From an uncultured Pelagibacteraceae bacterium (GTDB lineage: Bacteria > Pseudomonadota > Alphaproteobacteria > Pelagibacterales > Pelagibacteraceae), in the NCBI GenBank assembly GCA_902567495.1, contig CACFMO010000001.1:62001-126000 (forward strand): a stretch of DNA of 64,000 nt. The letters run 5' to 3'. This document shows, piece by piece, positions 8,440 through 17,206 of this stretch (position 1 is the first letter of the stretch; each line of letters begins with the position of its first letter). The position numbers and the translations under genes were made by a program. The notes beneath the pieces are model-generated. The model was not told the origin of the DNA and searched no databases. It worked only from the letters and a program-made list of their open reading frames with translations.

Positions 8440-9716
8440 CTAAACTTTCCGGAAAAAAAACTTACTAAAATACCCAAACTTAAAAATATTATTACAGAGT
8501 TGTTTGTAGTAAAAAAACTTCCTGATGATTTTATTGGAAAAATTTCCATTATAAAAATATATAAAAAGGGAGAGTAAATATATTTATTATTTGAATACAA
8601 TAAAACTTTATAGGCCTTAAACAACACAAATAGTATTAATGATATAAATATTAAGAAACCAATAATCCCAAGATCAGTAAGAATTTCTAAGTAATAATTA
8701 TGTGGATGCATATTACATGTTGTTCTCTCGTTTATAGTTTGAATTTTTCTGCCAGGACAATTAAATCTAAAAGATTTAATACCTCCACCAAAATATTTAT
8801 TTAATTTAAAAGTTGCAATTCCAGCGTCGAACTCATGAATATAGTTTGGTCTTTTCTCATAAAGTAAATCTGATCCGATACCTGTAATTCTGTAACTAAA
8901 TAAAGAAAACATTTTTTCAGATTGATCAAAAAAAGATTTATAGTAAGCCTTAAGTTGAGAACTTGAATTTATTGTAATAAAAGATATTAAAAAGATGAAA
9001 ACAAAAATGTGAATTAAATATCTTTTTAAAGTTTTGTTTGCAATTAAAATTAAAAATATACTTAAAAAAAATAATATTAAAGGCATTCTATTACCAGAAA
9101 AAATTATTGAAATTGAAAGAATAAAAAAAATTAGACTTAATAAATAAATTTTTGAAGCAATATTTTTAAACGACGCAAACATTATAAAAGTGTAAAATAT
9201 AAATAGTGAGAACCTTTGTATAAATCCTCCCGCTATAGCTTCATCGTTAAAAGGTCCGGTATTTTTGTGATCATAAGGACTTATAAAACCAAGCAAATCT
9301 CTAGAATTAAAAAATTGAAATATAATATCTATACTTACAAATGAAACAACAATTGAATAGCTGTAAAAAATAATTTTAAAATCAATTAATTTATTTTCTA
9401 CAAATAATCTTATTGAAAAATAAAGAAAAAGGTATCTTAAAAAAAGTAAACTTTTATTTAATATATAATAATTATTTAGATTTGTACTAAAAAAATTAAT
9501 TTCAATAGTATTTAATATACTTGTAAATAATATATACAAAAAAAAGAAAATAACAATTTTGTCTATAGTTGAAAATTTAAATCTATATCCCTGTATGTAA
9601 TTAATTAAACCAAATATTATTATAAGCAATACATTAAGATTTAAAATAAAATTTCCTAATATATAACTAATTGGTATTACTGATACAAATATTGATATAA
9701 AATTTTTTTTAGACAC
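8403..9716 (-). CDS. O-antigen ligase / polymerase-like membrane protein (Wzy_C family)
   Basis: A 437-residue polytopic membrane protein with roughly ten or more hydrophobic segments and one large extracytoplasmic loop. The loop ends in NMHPHNYYLEILTDLGIIG, the conserved histidine motif of O-antigen ligases (WaaL) and polymerases (Wzy), which join or polymerise undecaprenyl-linked glycans at the periplasmic face. The last residues (GGPTGNRTPIR) are encoded by the antisense strand of tRNA-Glu and are unlikely to matter for function. Ligase and polymerase cannot be told apart from sequence alone. It is far from the glycan operon at 37-42 kb. Confidence 0.82.
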   Translation of the reverse strand: MSKKNFISIFVSVIPISYILGNFILNLNVLLIIIFGLINYIQGYRFKFSTIDKIVIFFFLYILFTSILNTIEINFFSTNLNNYYILNKSLLFLRYLFLYFSIRLFVENKLIDFKIIFYSYSIVVSFVSIDIIFQFFNSRDLLGFISPYDHKNTGPFNDEAIAGGFIQRFSLFIFYTFIMFASFKNIASKIYLLSLIFFILSISIIFSGNRMPLILFFLSIFLILIANKTLKRYLIHIFVFIFLISFITINSSSQLKAYYKSFFDQSEKMFSLFSYRITGIGSDLLYEKRPNYIHEFDAGIATFKLNKYFGGGIKSFRFNCPGRKIQTINERTTCNMHPHNYYLEILTDLGIIGFLIFISLILFVLFKAYKVLLYSNNKYIYSPFLYIFIMEIFPIKSSGSFFTTNNSVIIFLSLGILVSFFSGKFSGGPTGNRTPIR

Positions 9717-9821
9717 ATAACTTAAATAAATGAAAGTTGTTAGCTTTTCAAATAAATTTTGGAGCTGAAATAGAAATCATTTTATGTCTTTAATTTCCTA
9801 GATAATTAGTTTTTTAAGTAT

Positions 9822-9827
9822 TATAAT
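9822..9827 (+). promoter_or_regulatory. Possible -10 box before the hydroxyacid dehydrogenase
   Basis: A perfect TATAAT lies 17 bases before the ATG at 9845, in the 128-base divergent spacer. I see no convincing -35 at the right distance (the best candidates are TAGATA-like), so this is a weak call. The rest of the spacer (9717-9821) shows nothing I recognise. Confidence 0.3.
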
Positions 9828-9844
9828 CAATAATAAATATAGAT

Positions 9845-10801
9845 ATGTATAAGATTGGAATTATAGAAAAAATACATGATAGAGGTATCGATTTACTTAA
9901 GAATAATCAAAACTTTGAATATGAAATAATCGATAATACTTCAAAAAATAATTTAATAAAAGTTTTACCAAAATTTGACGGTATTACCTTACGCGTAGCA
10001 AAGCTAGATGACTCAATTTTGAGCCATTGTAAAAAACTTAAGGTGATATCCAGACACGGCGTCGGTTACGATAATGTAGATATTAAATTTCTAAAAGAGA
10101 ATAATATTAAATTATTAATAACCGCAACTGCAAATGCAGTTTCTGTTGCTGAACACGTTATGTATATGATTTTAACTTTATCAAAAGGCATAGTGGGTTA
10201 TGATAAAATGGTTAGAGATGGAGAATTTAGAAAAGCAGTAGGTCAACTAACAACTTTTGAATTATTCAATAAAGAAATTTTAATTCTTGGTTTTGGAAGA
10301 ATTGGAAAAAATTTGATTAGAAGATGTACTGGTTTTGAGATGAAAGTGAACGTTCATGATCCATTTGTTGATGAATCTGTAATTAAAAAATTAGGGGGAA
10401 ATAAAGTAGAGGATTTAGATGAGGCATTTAAATCTGCAGATTATATCTCAGTACACATGCCTTTGAATTCAAAAACAAAAAACCTAATTAATTTTAAAAA
10501 ATTAGAAACTATGAAAAAAAATGTTATTATAATTAATACAGCTCGAGGTGGCATTATAAATGAAAACGATCTTGATATTGCTTTGAATAAAAATATTATC
10601 TTTGGTGCTGGTTTAGATGTTTTTGAAAAAGAACCTATTAATTTAAATAGTCCATTACTTAAAAATAAGAAAATATTATTGAGCCCTCATTCTGCAACTT
10701 TTACTGAGGAATGTACTGAAAGAATGGGTATAGAAACTGTACAAAATGTTATTGACTTTTTTGAAAACAAAATAAAAAAAAATATGATAGTAAAATTATG
10801 A
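9845..10801 (+). CDS. D-isomer-specific 2-hydroxyacid dehydrogenase
   Basis: An NAD-dependent oxidoreductase of the phosphoglycerate dehydrogenase superfamily, 318 residues. Seen in order: substrate-side VISRHGVGYDNVD near residue 69, the NAD loop ILGFGRIGKNLIRR near 149, the catalytic arginine in NTARGGIINE, the glutamate in LDVFEKEP and the histidine in LSPHSATFTEE. It lacks the C-terminal ACT domain of long SerA proteins, so it may be a short phosphoglycerate dehydrogenase or act on another hydroxyacid such as hydroxypyruvate. It overlaps the following pilin-like gene by four bases. Confidence 0.88.
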   Translation: MYKIGIIEKIHDRGIDLLKNNQNFEYEIIDNTSKNNLIKVLPKFDGITLRVAKLDDSILSHCKKLKVISRHGVGYDNVDIKFLKENNIKLLITATANAVSVAEHVMYMILTLSKGIVGYDKMVRDGEFRKAVGQLTTFELFNKEILILGFGRIGKNLIRRCTGFEMKVNVHDPFVDESVIKKLGGNKVEDLDEAFKSADYISVHMPLNSKTKNLINFKKLETMKKNVIIINTARGGIINENDLDIALNKNIIFGAGLDVFEKEPINLNSPLLKNKKILLSPHSATFTEECTERMGIETVQNVIDFFENKIKKNMIVKL

Positions 10802-11298
10802 TGAGTTTAAAAAAGTTTGGTTTTTTAGAAATTGTAGTTATTTTGTCAGCAATATACGTTTTATCGACATTGGTTTGGACTGCCTCAACAAGATCTGCTG
10901 TTGAAGAAAAGGCAAATATAATAAAAGGTAATCACAAAAGAATTGTAGATTTCGTAAACAGTCAAATTAATGCTTGTGAAGGTAGTAGTGATGATACAAA
11001 AACCTCATGGGGTGAATTATGTAATGAAACTTGGACATCCGAAAAAATAATTAATTATATTAATTCAAATTTAAATCTCAAAAACCCGTATTCTAAGGAC
11101 TCTTCAATTGCTAAAAGTGTACAGGACCCTAGAATACAAGCTGAAGGTAAAGCAGGACAATCTACTGAAATGGGTATCATATTTATTAGCTCAAGTGATT
11201 TTGATTCAGCACCTGGATCCGAATGGATAATAGGCACATGTGTTAAATCGCCATGTGTTGCTGCTGGTAATAACGAACTTACATCTGTATATAGATAA
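10798..11298 (+). CDS. Pilin-like single-pass protein of unknown function
   Basis: Not recognised as a named family. The 166 residues begin with a short basic stretch (MSLKKFG) and one hydrophobic helix (FLEIVVILSAIYVLSTLVW), then a hydrophilic, mostly extracytoplasmic domain with four cysteines (near 60, 75, 149 and 154) that could make disulfides. The start resembles a type IV pilin prepilin leader, but the glutamate is at position 3 rather than 5 after the possible cleavage site, so the pilin assignment is only a resemblance. It overlaps the dehydrogenase stop and precedes tRNA-Lys. No pilus assembly genes are nearby. Confidence 0.7.
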   Translation: MMSLKKFGFLEIVVILSAIYVLSTLVWTASTRSAVEEKANIIKGNHKRIVDFVNSQINACEGSSDDTKTSWGELCNETWTSEKIINYINSNLNLKNPYSKDSSIAKSVQDPRIQAEGKAGQSTEMGIIFISSSDFDSAPGSEWIIGTCVKSPCVAAGNNELTSVYR

Positions 11299-11305
11299 TA
11301 TTTAA

Positions 11306-11332
11306 TTGAAATTTGTCTTGTTTAATTATAAA
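11306..11332 (+). promoter_or_regulatory. Possible promoter of tRNA-Lys
   Basis: TTGAAA at 11306-11311 and TATAAA at 11327-11332 are separated by 15 bases, slightly short of optimum. The -10 ends 15 bases before the tRNA. It overlaps the inverted repeat at 11317-11338. Confidence 0.35.
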
Positions 11333-11338
11333 AACAAG
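11317..11338. repeat. Inverted repeat CTTGTTT / AAACAAG before tRNA-Lys
   Basis: Seven-base perfect arms with an eight-base loop, 18 bases after the pilin-like stop and followed by TTCTTT. It could be a weak terminator for the upstream pair of genes. It overlaps the possible tRNA-Lys promoter, so it could equally be coincidental in AT-rich DNA. Confidence 0.35.
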
Positions 11339-11347
11339 TTCTTTAAT

Positions 11348-11423
11348 GGGCCGTTAGCTCAGCTGGTAGAGCACTTCCCTTTTAAGGAAGGTGTCGTTGG
11401 TTCGAATCCAACACGGCTCACCA
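11348..11423 (+). tRNA. tRNA-Lys (anticodon TTT)
   Basis: Acceptor GGGCCGT pairs with ACGGCTC, D arm has AGCTCAGCTGGTAGAGC, the anticodon stem CTTCC/GGAAG closes the loop CTTTTAA giving TTT, and the T loop is TTCGAAT. The discriminator is A and CCA is encoded. It ends six bases from the stop of the convergent M48 protease gene. Confidence 0.97.
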
Positions 11424-11429
11424 TTAATG

Positions 11430-12278
11430 TTAGGTTTTAATTGGGGGATAATCCAAAATTACTTTTGGGATCCATTTATTTAAATTTTTAATTCTATTAT
11501 CACTTGAAGGATGTGTGCTTAAAAATTGTGGTGGTTCTTTGCCCTTATTTGCTTTTTTCATTCTTTCCCATAGATTTGTGGATTCCTTAATATTGTATCC
11601 TGATAGAGAGGAAAAAATTAACCCCAGATAATCAGCTTCACTTTCTTGTTTTCTTCCAAATGGATTCATGATCCCAAGTTGAAGAACATCCATTCCAGTT
11701 GCTCTTCCAACGGTATTGCGTGTTTGTGATATCTTACCGCCAGTAAAAATATCAGCAATTTGGGTTGTAACATTTACTGCCATTGCTGCACTCATTCTCT
11801 CAACAGAATGTTTTGCTACTGCGTGTGCAATTTCATGTCCCATGATTGCCGCTAAACCATTAACATTTTTAGCAACTTCTAAAATTCCAGTATAAACTGC
11901 AATTTTTCCTCCTGGCATACACCATGCATTTTTAGTTTTTTTATCGTCAATTAAAATATATTCCCAATTAAAATTTGATGTAGGATCTTGCTTATTTTCT
12001 TTTTTAAAAAAAGATGAAACAGAACTTGATATTTTTCCACCAATATCAATTATATTGTTATAGTCCTTACCTTTTTCAATAAGTTTAACTTTTTTCGAAT
12101 TTTTAAGTTTTTCGTAAGCTTTAGCAGCTTGATTATTAATCACACTTTCAGGATATATTGTGAATTGCTTACGCTCAGTAATTGGTACAGTACCACAACC
12201 ATTCAGAAAATAAGCTCCACAGGAACATCCAATAAACCCGAGAAATTTTCTTCTATTTATGATATGACTCTTACCCAT
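11430..12278 (-). CDS. M48-family metalloprotease, predicted Tat-exported lipoprotein
   Basis: A periplasmic zinc protease, 282 residues. The zinc motif HEIAH (in IMGHEIAHAVAKHS, near 148) and the third-ligand segment ESEADYLG (near 212) are intact. The N-terminus combines a twin-arginine motif (NRRKFLGFIG) with a lipobox ending at cysteine (FLNGC), so it should be Tat-exported and lipid-anchored. The family (LoiP/BepA-like) handles outer-membrane protein quality control. Alone here, it is divergent from the DUF502 gene by 52 bases. Confidence 0.9.
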   Translation of the reverse strand: MGKSHIINRRKFLGFIGCSCGAYFLNGCGTVPITERKQFTIYPESVINNQAAKAYEKLKNSKKVKLIEKGKDYNNIIDIGGKISSSVSSFFKKENKQDPTSNFNWEYILIDDKKTKNAWCMPGGKIAVYTGILEVAKNVNGLAAIMGHEIAHAVAKHSVERMSAAMAVNVTTQIADIFTGGKISQTRNTVGRATGMDVLQLGIMNPFGRKQESEADYLGLIFSSLSGYNIKESTNLWERMKKANKGKEPPQFLSTHPSSDNRIKNLNKWIPKVILDYPPIKT

Positions 12279-12330
12279 AAGATGATAATAGCAAAATTAA
12301 ACACATTATTCTATTTAAGCATATAACTTT

Positions 12331-12948
12331 ATGTCAAAAAAAAAGGCAAAAAGATCCTTATTTTCTACACTTCGTAACAATTTTATAGCCGGTATTGTTG
12401 TTTTAATACCAATTGGTATAACTCTATATCTAACACTATTTTTTATTAAAATTTCCTCTAAAATTTTACCAAAAGAAATTAACCCTAATTATTATTTACC
12501 TTATAATATACCGGGTTTAGAAATATTAATTTCTGTGTTTATAATTACTTTTGTTGGTTGGCTATCTCTTTCGTTTCTAGGAAAAAAACTTTTTGATTTG
12601 TTTGAACAAGTTTTAAATAAAATACCCATTCTGAGAACTATCTATTCTGCAGTAGGTCAACTCACGGAAACATTTGCCAAAACTAAAGGTGATAAAAAAA
12701 CAGTTGTATTAGTAGAATATCCTCGAAAAGGAACCTGGGCGGTTGGTTTTGCAACAAAAGAAAATAATAGTGAAATTAAGGATAAAGTAGGACAGGAGCT
12801 TATAAATGTTTTTGTTCCAACAACCCCAAATCCTACTAGCGGTTTTCTTTTAATGTTTTTAAAAAAAGAAATTATTTTTTTAGATATGACTTTTGAACAG
12901 GCTTCAAAATTTATTGTATCTGCTGGAAGCACAGATCCAAATAACTAA
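12331..12948 (+). CDS. DUF502 family membrane protein
   Basis: A 205-residue inner-membrane protein. Two transmembrane helices lie near residues 15-40 (FIAGIVVLIPIGITLYLTLFF) and 58-85. The conserved DUF502 core follows: NKIPILRTIYSAVGQL, VVLVEYPRKGTWAVGFAT and a VFVPTTPNPTSGFLL segment. The family is widespread in proteobacteria and plants, but its molecular role is not established. The stop overlaps the convergent recG stop by four bases. Confidence 0.88.
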   Translation: MSKKKAKRSLFSTLRNNFIAGIVVLIPIGITLYLTLFFIKISSKILPKEINPNYYLPYNIPGLEILISVFIITFVGWLSLSFLGKKLFDLFEQVLNKIPILRTIYSAVGQLTETFAKTKGDKKTVVLVEYPRKGTWAVGFATKENNSEIKDKVGQELINVFVPTTPNPTSGFLLMFLKKEIIFLDMTFEQASKFIVSAGSTDPNN

Positions 12949-15002
12949 TTGCCTATCTCACTTATTATATCAGCTTTGTCATGAAGTTTTAATAAATTTT
13001 CAAACTTCTTAAAATTTAACATTCCTAATTTTTTAACTTCTTTTTCTGCAAGTAAAAATAGATCTTTATGATGCAATGGGTCTGCAAATTTAAAATTTTT
13101 AACACCACTTTGTTGAAAACCCAAAATATCACCAAAGCCACGTAATTGCATATCTTTTTCAGCTATAACAAAACCATCGTTGGTTGATCTTAAAATCTTT
13201 AATCTCTCTCTTGCATTTTTAGAGAGATTATTTTTGTAGAGCAAAATACAAATTGACTCCGTATTTCCTCTTCCTACTCTTCCTCTTAATTGATGAAGTT
13301 GGGATAAACCAAATTTATTTGAATCTTCAATTATAATAGTATTCGCACTTGGAAAGTCTATACCTACTTCTATAACTGTAGTACTTACTAATATTTTAAT
13401 TTTTTTTGTAAGAAAATCATTCAGCACTTTATCTTTGATATTTTTTTCAATTCCTCCGTGAATTAGACCAACTTGATTTGGAAATATCTTATTTACCTGC
13501 TCGTATTTTTTTTTAGCAGATGTAAAATTTAAATTACTAGAAACATCAATTAATGGGCATATCCAAAATATTTGCCGATCTAAAGAAATTTCCTTTTTTA
13601 AAAGAGGCAAAATTTCATCAAGTTTTTTTTCAGGTTTGATCAAAGTAATAATATTTTTTCTATATTTAGGTTTTTCATTCAAGCGAGATATATCCATGTC
13701 ACCAAAAAATGATAACATCATAGTTCTAGGTATCGGAGTTGCTGAAATAAGAAGTAAATCACAATTTCTTCCTCCCTTTTTAGCTAACCTAATTCTTTGA
13801 TTTACACCAAATTTATGCTGTTCGTCTATTATAATAAATCCTAAATTTAAAAATTTAATTTTATTTTGAAATAATGTATGTGTTCCAAATAATAAATTTA
13901 TTTTTCCCTTTTGAAGATCATTTTGAATATTATTTTTTTTATTAAAATTTGTTTTACCTGTAAGTAGTTGAATATTTATATTAGAATTTTTAAAAAGTTT
14001 AATTGCTAATTTGTAGTGCTGTTGTGCTAAAATTTCAGTAGGTGCCATAAAAGCGACTTGATAATTTGTTTCGATAATATTAGCTGCCGTTATTAGAGCT
14101 AATATTGTTTTTCCTGAACCAACATCACCCTGTAATAATCTAAACATTCTTTTTTCAGATTTAATATCGTCGTTAATTTCTTTTAATACTTTGGTCTGTC
14201 CTTTGGTAAGATTGTGACCGAAATTATCTAAAACAATTTTAGAAATTTTATTTTTATTTAAATACTTTAACTTCTTTTTTGATCTTATTATTTTTCTTGA
14301 TGTAAAAAGATAAATAAGATTTGAAAATATCTCATCGTACACCAGTCTTCTATAATCATTTGAATTTAAGTCTTTTTTAGTAGATGGATTATGTAAATTT
14401 AGCAATACTTTTTGCAGTTTACCAAAACTATTTTCTTTCAAAAAATTATCAGAATACCATTCATCACTCGCATCTAAATCTTGAAGAACACTATAAATAA
14501 TATTTCTATAAATTTTTTCATTTAAACCTTCTGTAAGTGAATATTTTGGAAAAACTTTTGTAATTTCCTTCATTGAACTTAACTCTTTAATATAAGTTGG
14601 ATTTGTAATCTGATAATTACCTTTGTAGTAATTAATTTTTCCGCTTACAACAACTTCTTTTTTAATAGGTAAAACTTTTCTTATATATCCTTCTTTACTA
14701 TTAAAAAAAACTAAGCTTATTTTACGATCATTCTCAGAACAAATTACTTTATTAGGTAGATTTCTTGTTCTAGGAAAATTATATTTCTCAACAACAACTT
14801 GAATTGTGCTTACTTTTCCTATTTCTAAATTCTCTAAGTTAGTAATTTTTGATCTATCAACAATCCCATAAGGAAGGTCAAAAAGTATGTCTTTAACTTT
14901 TTCTATTTTTTTACTTTTTAAATATTTTTCAAGTCTTTTTCCAACACCTTTTAATGTTGCAACATCCTTAAATAAAAAACTGTTTTTATTTATATTTTCC
15001 AT
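12945..15002 (-). CDS. recG: ATP-dependent DNA helicase RecG
   Basis: A branch-migrating helicase that reverses stalled forks and processes recombination intermediates. The 685 residues comprise an N-terminal wedge/OB domain (about 60-170) and two RecA-like lobes. Motif I reads LLQGDVGSGKTI, motif II is IDEQHKFG (a DEQH variant of the usual DEQHRFG), and motif VI is HQLRGRVGRG. The C-terminal ...ADPLHHKDLF region fits the family. It is divergent from sdhE by only 28 bases. Confidence 0.96.
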   Translation of the reverse strand: MENINKNSFLFKDVATLKGVGKRLEKYLKSKKIEKVKDILFDLPYGIVDRSKITNLENLEIGKVSTIQVVVEKYNFPRTRNLPNKVICSENDRKISLVFFNSKEGYIRKVLPIKKEVVVSGKINYYKGNYQITNPTYIKELSSMKEITKVFPKYSLTEGLNEKIYRNIIYSVLQDLDASDEWYSDNFLKENSFGKLQKVLLNLHNPSTKKDLNSNDYRRLVYDEIFSNLIYLFTSRKIIRSKKKLKYLNKNKISKIVLDNFGHNLTKGQTKVLKEINDDIKSEKRMFRLLQGDVGSGKTILALITAANIIETNYQVAFMAPTEILAQQHYKLAIKLFKNSNINIQLLTGKTNFNKKNNIQNDLQKGKINLLFGTHTLFQNKIKFLNLGFIIIDEQHKFGVNQRIRLAKKGGRNCDLLLISATPIPRTMMLSFFGDMDISRLNEKPKYRKNIITLIKPEKKLDEILPLLKKEISLDRQIFWICPLIDVSSNLNFTSAKKKYEQVNKIFPNQVGLIHGGIEKNIKDKVLNDFLTKKIKILVSTTVIEVGIDFPSANTIIIEDSNKFGLSQLHQLRGRVGRGNTESICILLYKNNLSKNARERLKILRSTNDGFVIAEKDMQLRGFGDILGFQQSGVKNFKFADPLHHKDLFLLAEKEVKKLGMLNFKKFENLLKLHDKADIISEIGN

Positions 15003-15030
15003 ATTTTCTTATATTATATAATTAAATTAA

Positions 15031-15288
15031 ATGAACAAAATAAATTCCTTAAAGAAAAAAATTAAGTATCGTTCTGACTACAGAGGTATAAAAGAAATGG
15101 ATATACTTCTTAGTAAATTTGTTAACAAATATATTGATACTTTTAATTATGATGATCTGGTTAAACTTTATGAAATATTGAAAAATGATGATGATAAAAT
15201 TTTTAAATGGTATTCCGGAATAGGTCACAAAGATTTACTACCATTAAACAATGTCTCTAAACTTTTAAAAAAATTTAAAATAAAATGA
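15031..15288 (+). CDS. sdhE: FAD assembly factor SdhE (DUF339)
   Basis: An 85-residue helical protein that promotes covalent flavinylation of succinate dehydrogenase subunit SdhA. The RG-x-x-E-x-D signature is present as YRGIKEMDILLSKF (around 19-32), and the middle WYSGIG corresponds to the family's tryptophan-containing loop. The neighbour is recG on the other strand, an arrangement also common elsewhere in alphaproteobacteria as I recall. Its stop is three bases from the 3' end of the convergent tRNA-Ser. Confidence 0.88.
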   Translation: MNKINSLKKKIKYRSDYRGIKEMDILLSKFVNKYIDTFNYDDLVKLYEILKNDDDKIFKWYSGIGHKDLLPLNNVSKLLKKFKIK

Positions 15289-15291
15289 AAC

Positions 15292-15381
15292 TGGCGGAGA
15301 GGGTGGGATTCGAACCCACGAATGAGTAAACCCATTGCTAGTTTTCAAGACTAGTGCTTTCAACCGCTCAGCCACCTCTCC
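15292..15381 (-). tRNA. tRNA-Ser (anticodon TGA)
   Basis: On the minus strand the acceptor GGAGAGG pairs with CCTCTCC, and the anticodon stem CTAGT/ACTAG encloses CTTGAAA, giving TGA. A long variable arm (roughly CAATGGGTTTACTCATTC) is typical of serine tRNAs. The T loop is TTCGAAT, the discriminator is G and CCA is encoded. Confidence 0.96.
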
Positions 15382-15483
15382 AAATCTAAACATTAAGATA
15401 TTCTATATACATGAAGCAATAAAAGATTAAAGCAATACAATAATTTTATAGAATGTAAAAAAATATTGGAATATAAGCTAAAA

Positions 15484-16479
15484 ATGAAAATTTTAGCCAT
15501 ATTATTAAAATTTATACTAATTTTTACCTTCACAAATCTAGAGGCCAACCAAGATTTTGAGTTGTGGCTATTGGAATTTAAAAATACAGCTGTAAAAAAT
15601 GGAATTTCACAAAAAACTGTCAACGATGTTATGAAAGATGCAAAGTTCTTATCTAAAGTAATTGAATACGATAGATATCAACCCGAGTTTTACGAAGATA
15701 CTAAAACATATGTAAGGAAAAGAACTAGTAACGACAAAGTAAAAAAAGGTTTGTCATTGTACAATAAAGAAAAAAAAATTATTAATAAAATTGATGAAAA
15801 ATTTTCAGTAGAAAAAGAATTGCTTCTAGCTTTAATGGGTATCGAAACTAACTATGGAAAATATTTGGGAAAAATGGATATTATTTCATCGCTATCAACT
15901 TTAAGTTTTGATAAAAGAAGAAAAGCTTTTTTTACTAATGAATTATTAATTTTATTAAAACTCATTGATCAAAACATTATAAGTAAAAATATTTTATACG
16001 GCTCATGGGCTGGAGCTTTTGGAAATTTTCAGTTTATGCCATCTACAATTAAAAACTATGCGCTAGATTATAATAAAAACGCTAATATTGAACTTAAAGA
16101 AATCGAAGATTCATTTGCATCGGCTGCTAATTATATTAATAAAATTGGTTGGAAAAAAAATCAACCTTGTTTTTATAAAGTCGAACTTAAAGAAAATATT
16201 CCATTAAAATATTTAAATACTTCTGCAAAGAAGATTAAAAATAAAAAAAAATTAAAGTTTTTTAAAAAATATTTAAAAAATGTTCAAAATATATCATTAA
16301 ATGAAAATGTCATAACAGCAATTGTTACTCCTGATAAGGACATTATCCCTGGATCTAATAATCTTAGACCTGCATATCTTGTATTCAGTAATTATGAAAA
16401 AGTTTTGAAATGGAATAGGTCCTTGAGATTTGCTATTGCTGTGTGTACTTTAAAAAATAAGTTTAAAAATGAAATTTAA
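15484..16479 (+). CDS. Lytic murein transglycosylase, MltB family
   Basis: Cleaves the glycan strand of peptidoglycan with 1,6-anhydro product formation. I prefer the ATG at 15484 over the track's TTG at 15466 because it opens directly on a signal peptide (MKILAILLKFILIFTFT). The catalytic glutamate is in LMGIETNYGKYLG, followed by the MltB-type STLSFDKRRKAFF and GSWAGAFGNFQFMPSTIKNYA. About 331 residues, no C-terminal peptidoglycan-binding domain. It begins an envelope cluster and overlaps the RlpA-like gene by 11 bases. Confidence 0.9.
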   Translation: MKILAILLKFILIFTFTNLEANQDFELWLLEFKNTAVKNGISQKTVNDVMKDAKFLSKVIEYDRYQPEFYEDTKTYVRKRTSNDKVKKGLSLYNKEKKIINKIDEKFSVEKELLLALMGIETNYGKYLGKMDIISSLSTLSFDKRRKAFFTNELLILLKLIDQNIISKNILYGSWAGAFGNFQFMPSTIKNYALDYNKNANIELKEIEDSFASAANYINKIGWKKNQPCFYKVELKENIPLKYLNTSAKKIKNKKKLKFFKKYLKNVQNISLNENVITAIVTPDKDIIPGSNNLRPAYLVFSNYEKVLKWNRSLRFAIAVCTLKNKFKNEI

Positions 16480-17206
16480 ATATTTTACTTTAATTTTTTT
16501 TTTATTATCATGCACGAATAATTCTTTTGAAAATAGTAACGTCTCTACTTCAAAAATCTCCAATGGTTTTGCATTAATATACAATGAAAATGATTTTGAA
16601 AATAAAATAATCTCATCAAGACTAAATTCTGATAAAATAGAGGCAGGTCATAATAAATATAAAAAAAATACAATTATTATAATAACAAATCCTGAAAATA
16701 ATAAATCTGTACAATTATTAGTATCAAAAAAAGTAAAATATCCAGATTTTTTTAAAGTCTTAATTACTAAAGAATTATCAGAAAAATTAAATTTAAATCC
16801 AGATATGCCTTTCGTTGAAGTTGAAAGGCGTATAAAAAATAGGTCATTTATTGCAAAAAAAGCTGTTACTTATTCAGAAGAGCAAAGTGTACTAACTAAG
16901 GCACCAGTAACAAAAGTAAAAATTAACAATATCTCTAAGTCTTCTGATGATAAAAGCCGAAAAAAGTCGGATGGTAATTTTTCAATAATTATTGGAGAAT
17001 TTTATTCCAAAAAATGGGCTTCCAGCTTGATTGAATTACTTATAAATGAGAATATTAAAAAAGAAGTTTTTTCTATAAAAACGTTGGGCAAAAATAATTA
17101 TCAGTTAATTGCAGGACCCTATACTTCAATTAATACTTTAAAAAATGATTACTTTAAGCTAAATAAGTATGGTTTTGATAATCTTGATATAAAAAAAAAT
17201 AAATGA
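16469..17206 (+). CDS. RlpA-like lipoprotein with C-terminal SPOR domain
   Basis: A 245-residue predicted lipoprotein: signal peptide with a lipobox ending at LLSC (cysteine 15). The middle (about 60-135) has the double-psi barrel pattern of RlpA, including TNPENNKSVQLLVSKK and LNLNPDMPFVEVERR. The C-terminal 75 residues (NFSIIIGEFYSKKWASSLI ... LIAGPYTSINTLKNDY) form a SPOR fold that in other bacteria binds denuded septal glycan. The usual catalytic acidic residue of RlpA is not obvious, so enzymatic activity is uncertain. It sits between the transglycosylase and carboxypeptidase genes and overlaps both. Confidence 0.78.
   Translation: MKFKYFTLIFFLLSCTNNSFENSNVSTSKISNGFALIYNENDFENKIISSRLNSDKIEAGHNKYKKNTIIIITNPENNKSVQLLVSKKVKYPDFFKVLITKELSEKLNLNPDMPFVEVERRIKNRSFIAKKAVTYSEEQSVLTKAPVTKVKINNISKSSDDKSRKKSDGNFSIIIGEFYSKKWASSLIELLINENIKKEVFSIKTLGKNNYQLIAGPYTSINTLKNDYFKLNKYGFDNLDIKKNK

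Noticed and set aside
8392-8577. 61-residue forward ORF over the end of tRNA-Glu
   Set aside because: Its start lies in the tRNA anticodon arm and the rest is antisense to the O-antigen ligase-like gene; RFPVGPP is a typical translation of a tRNA end.
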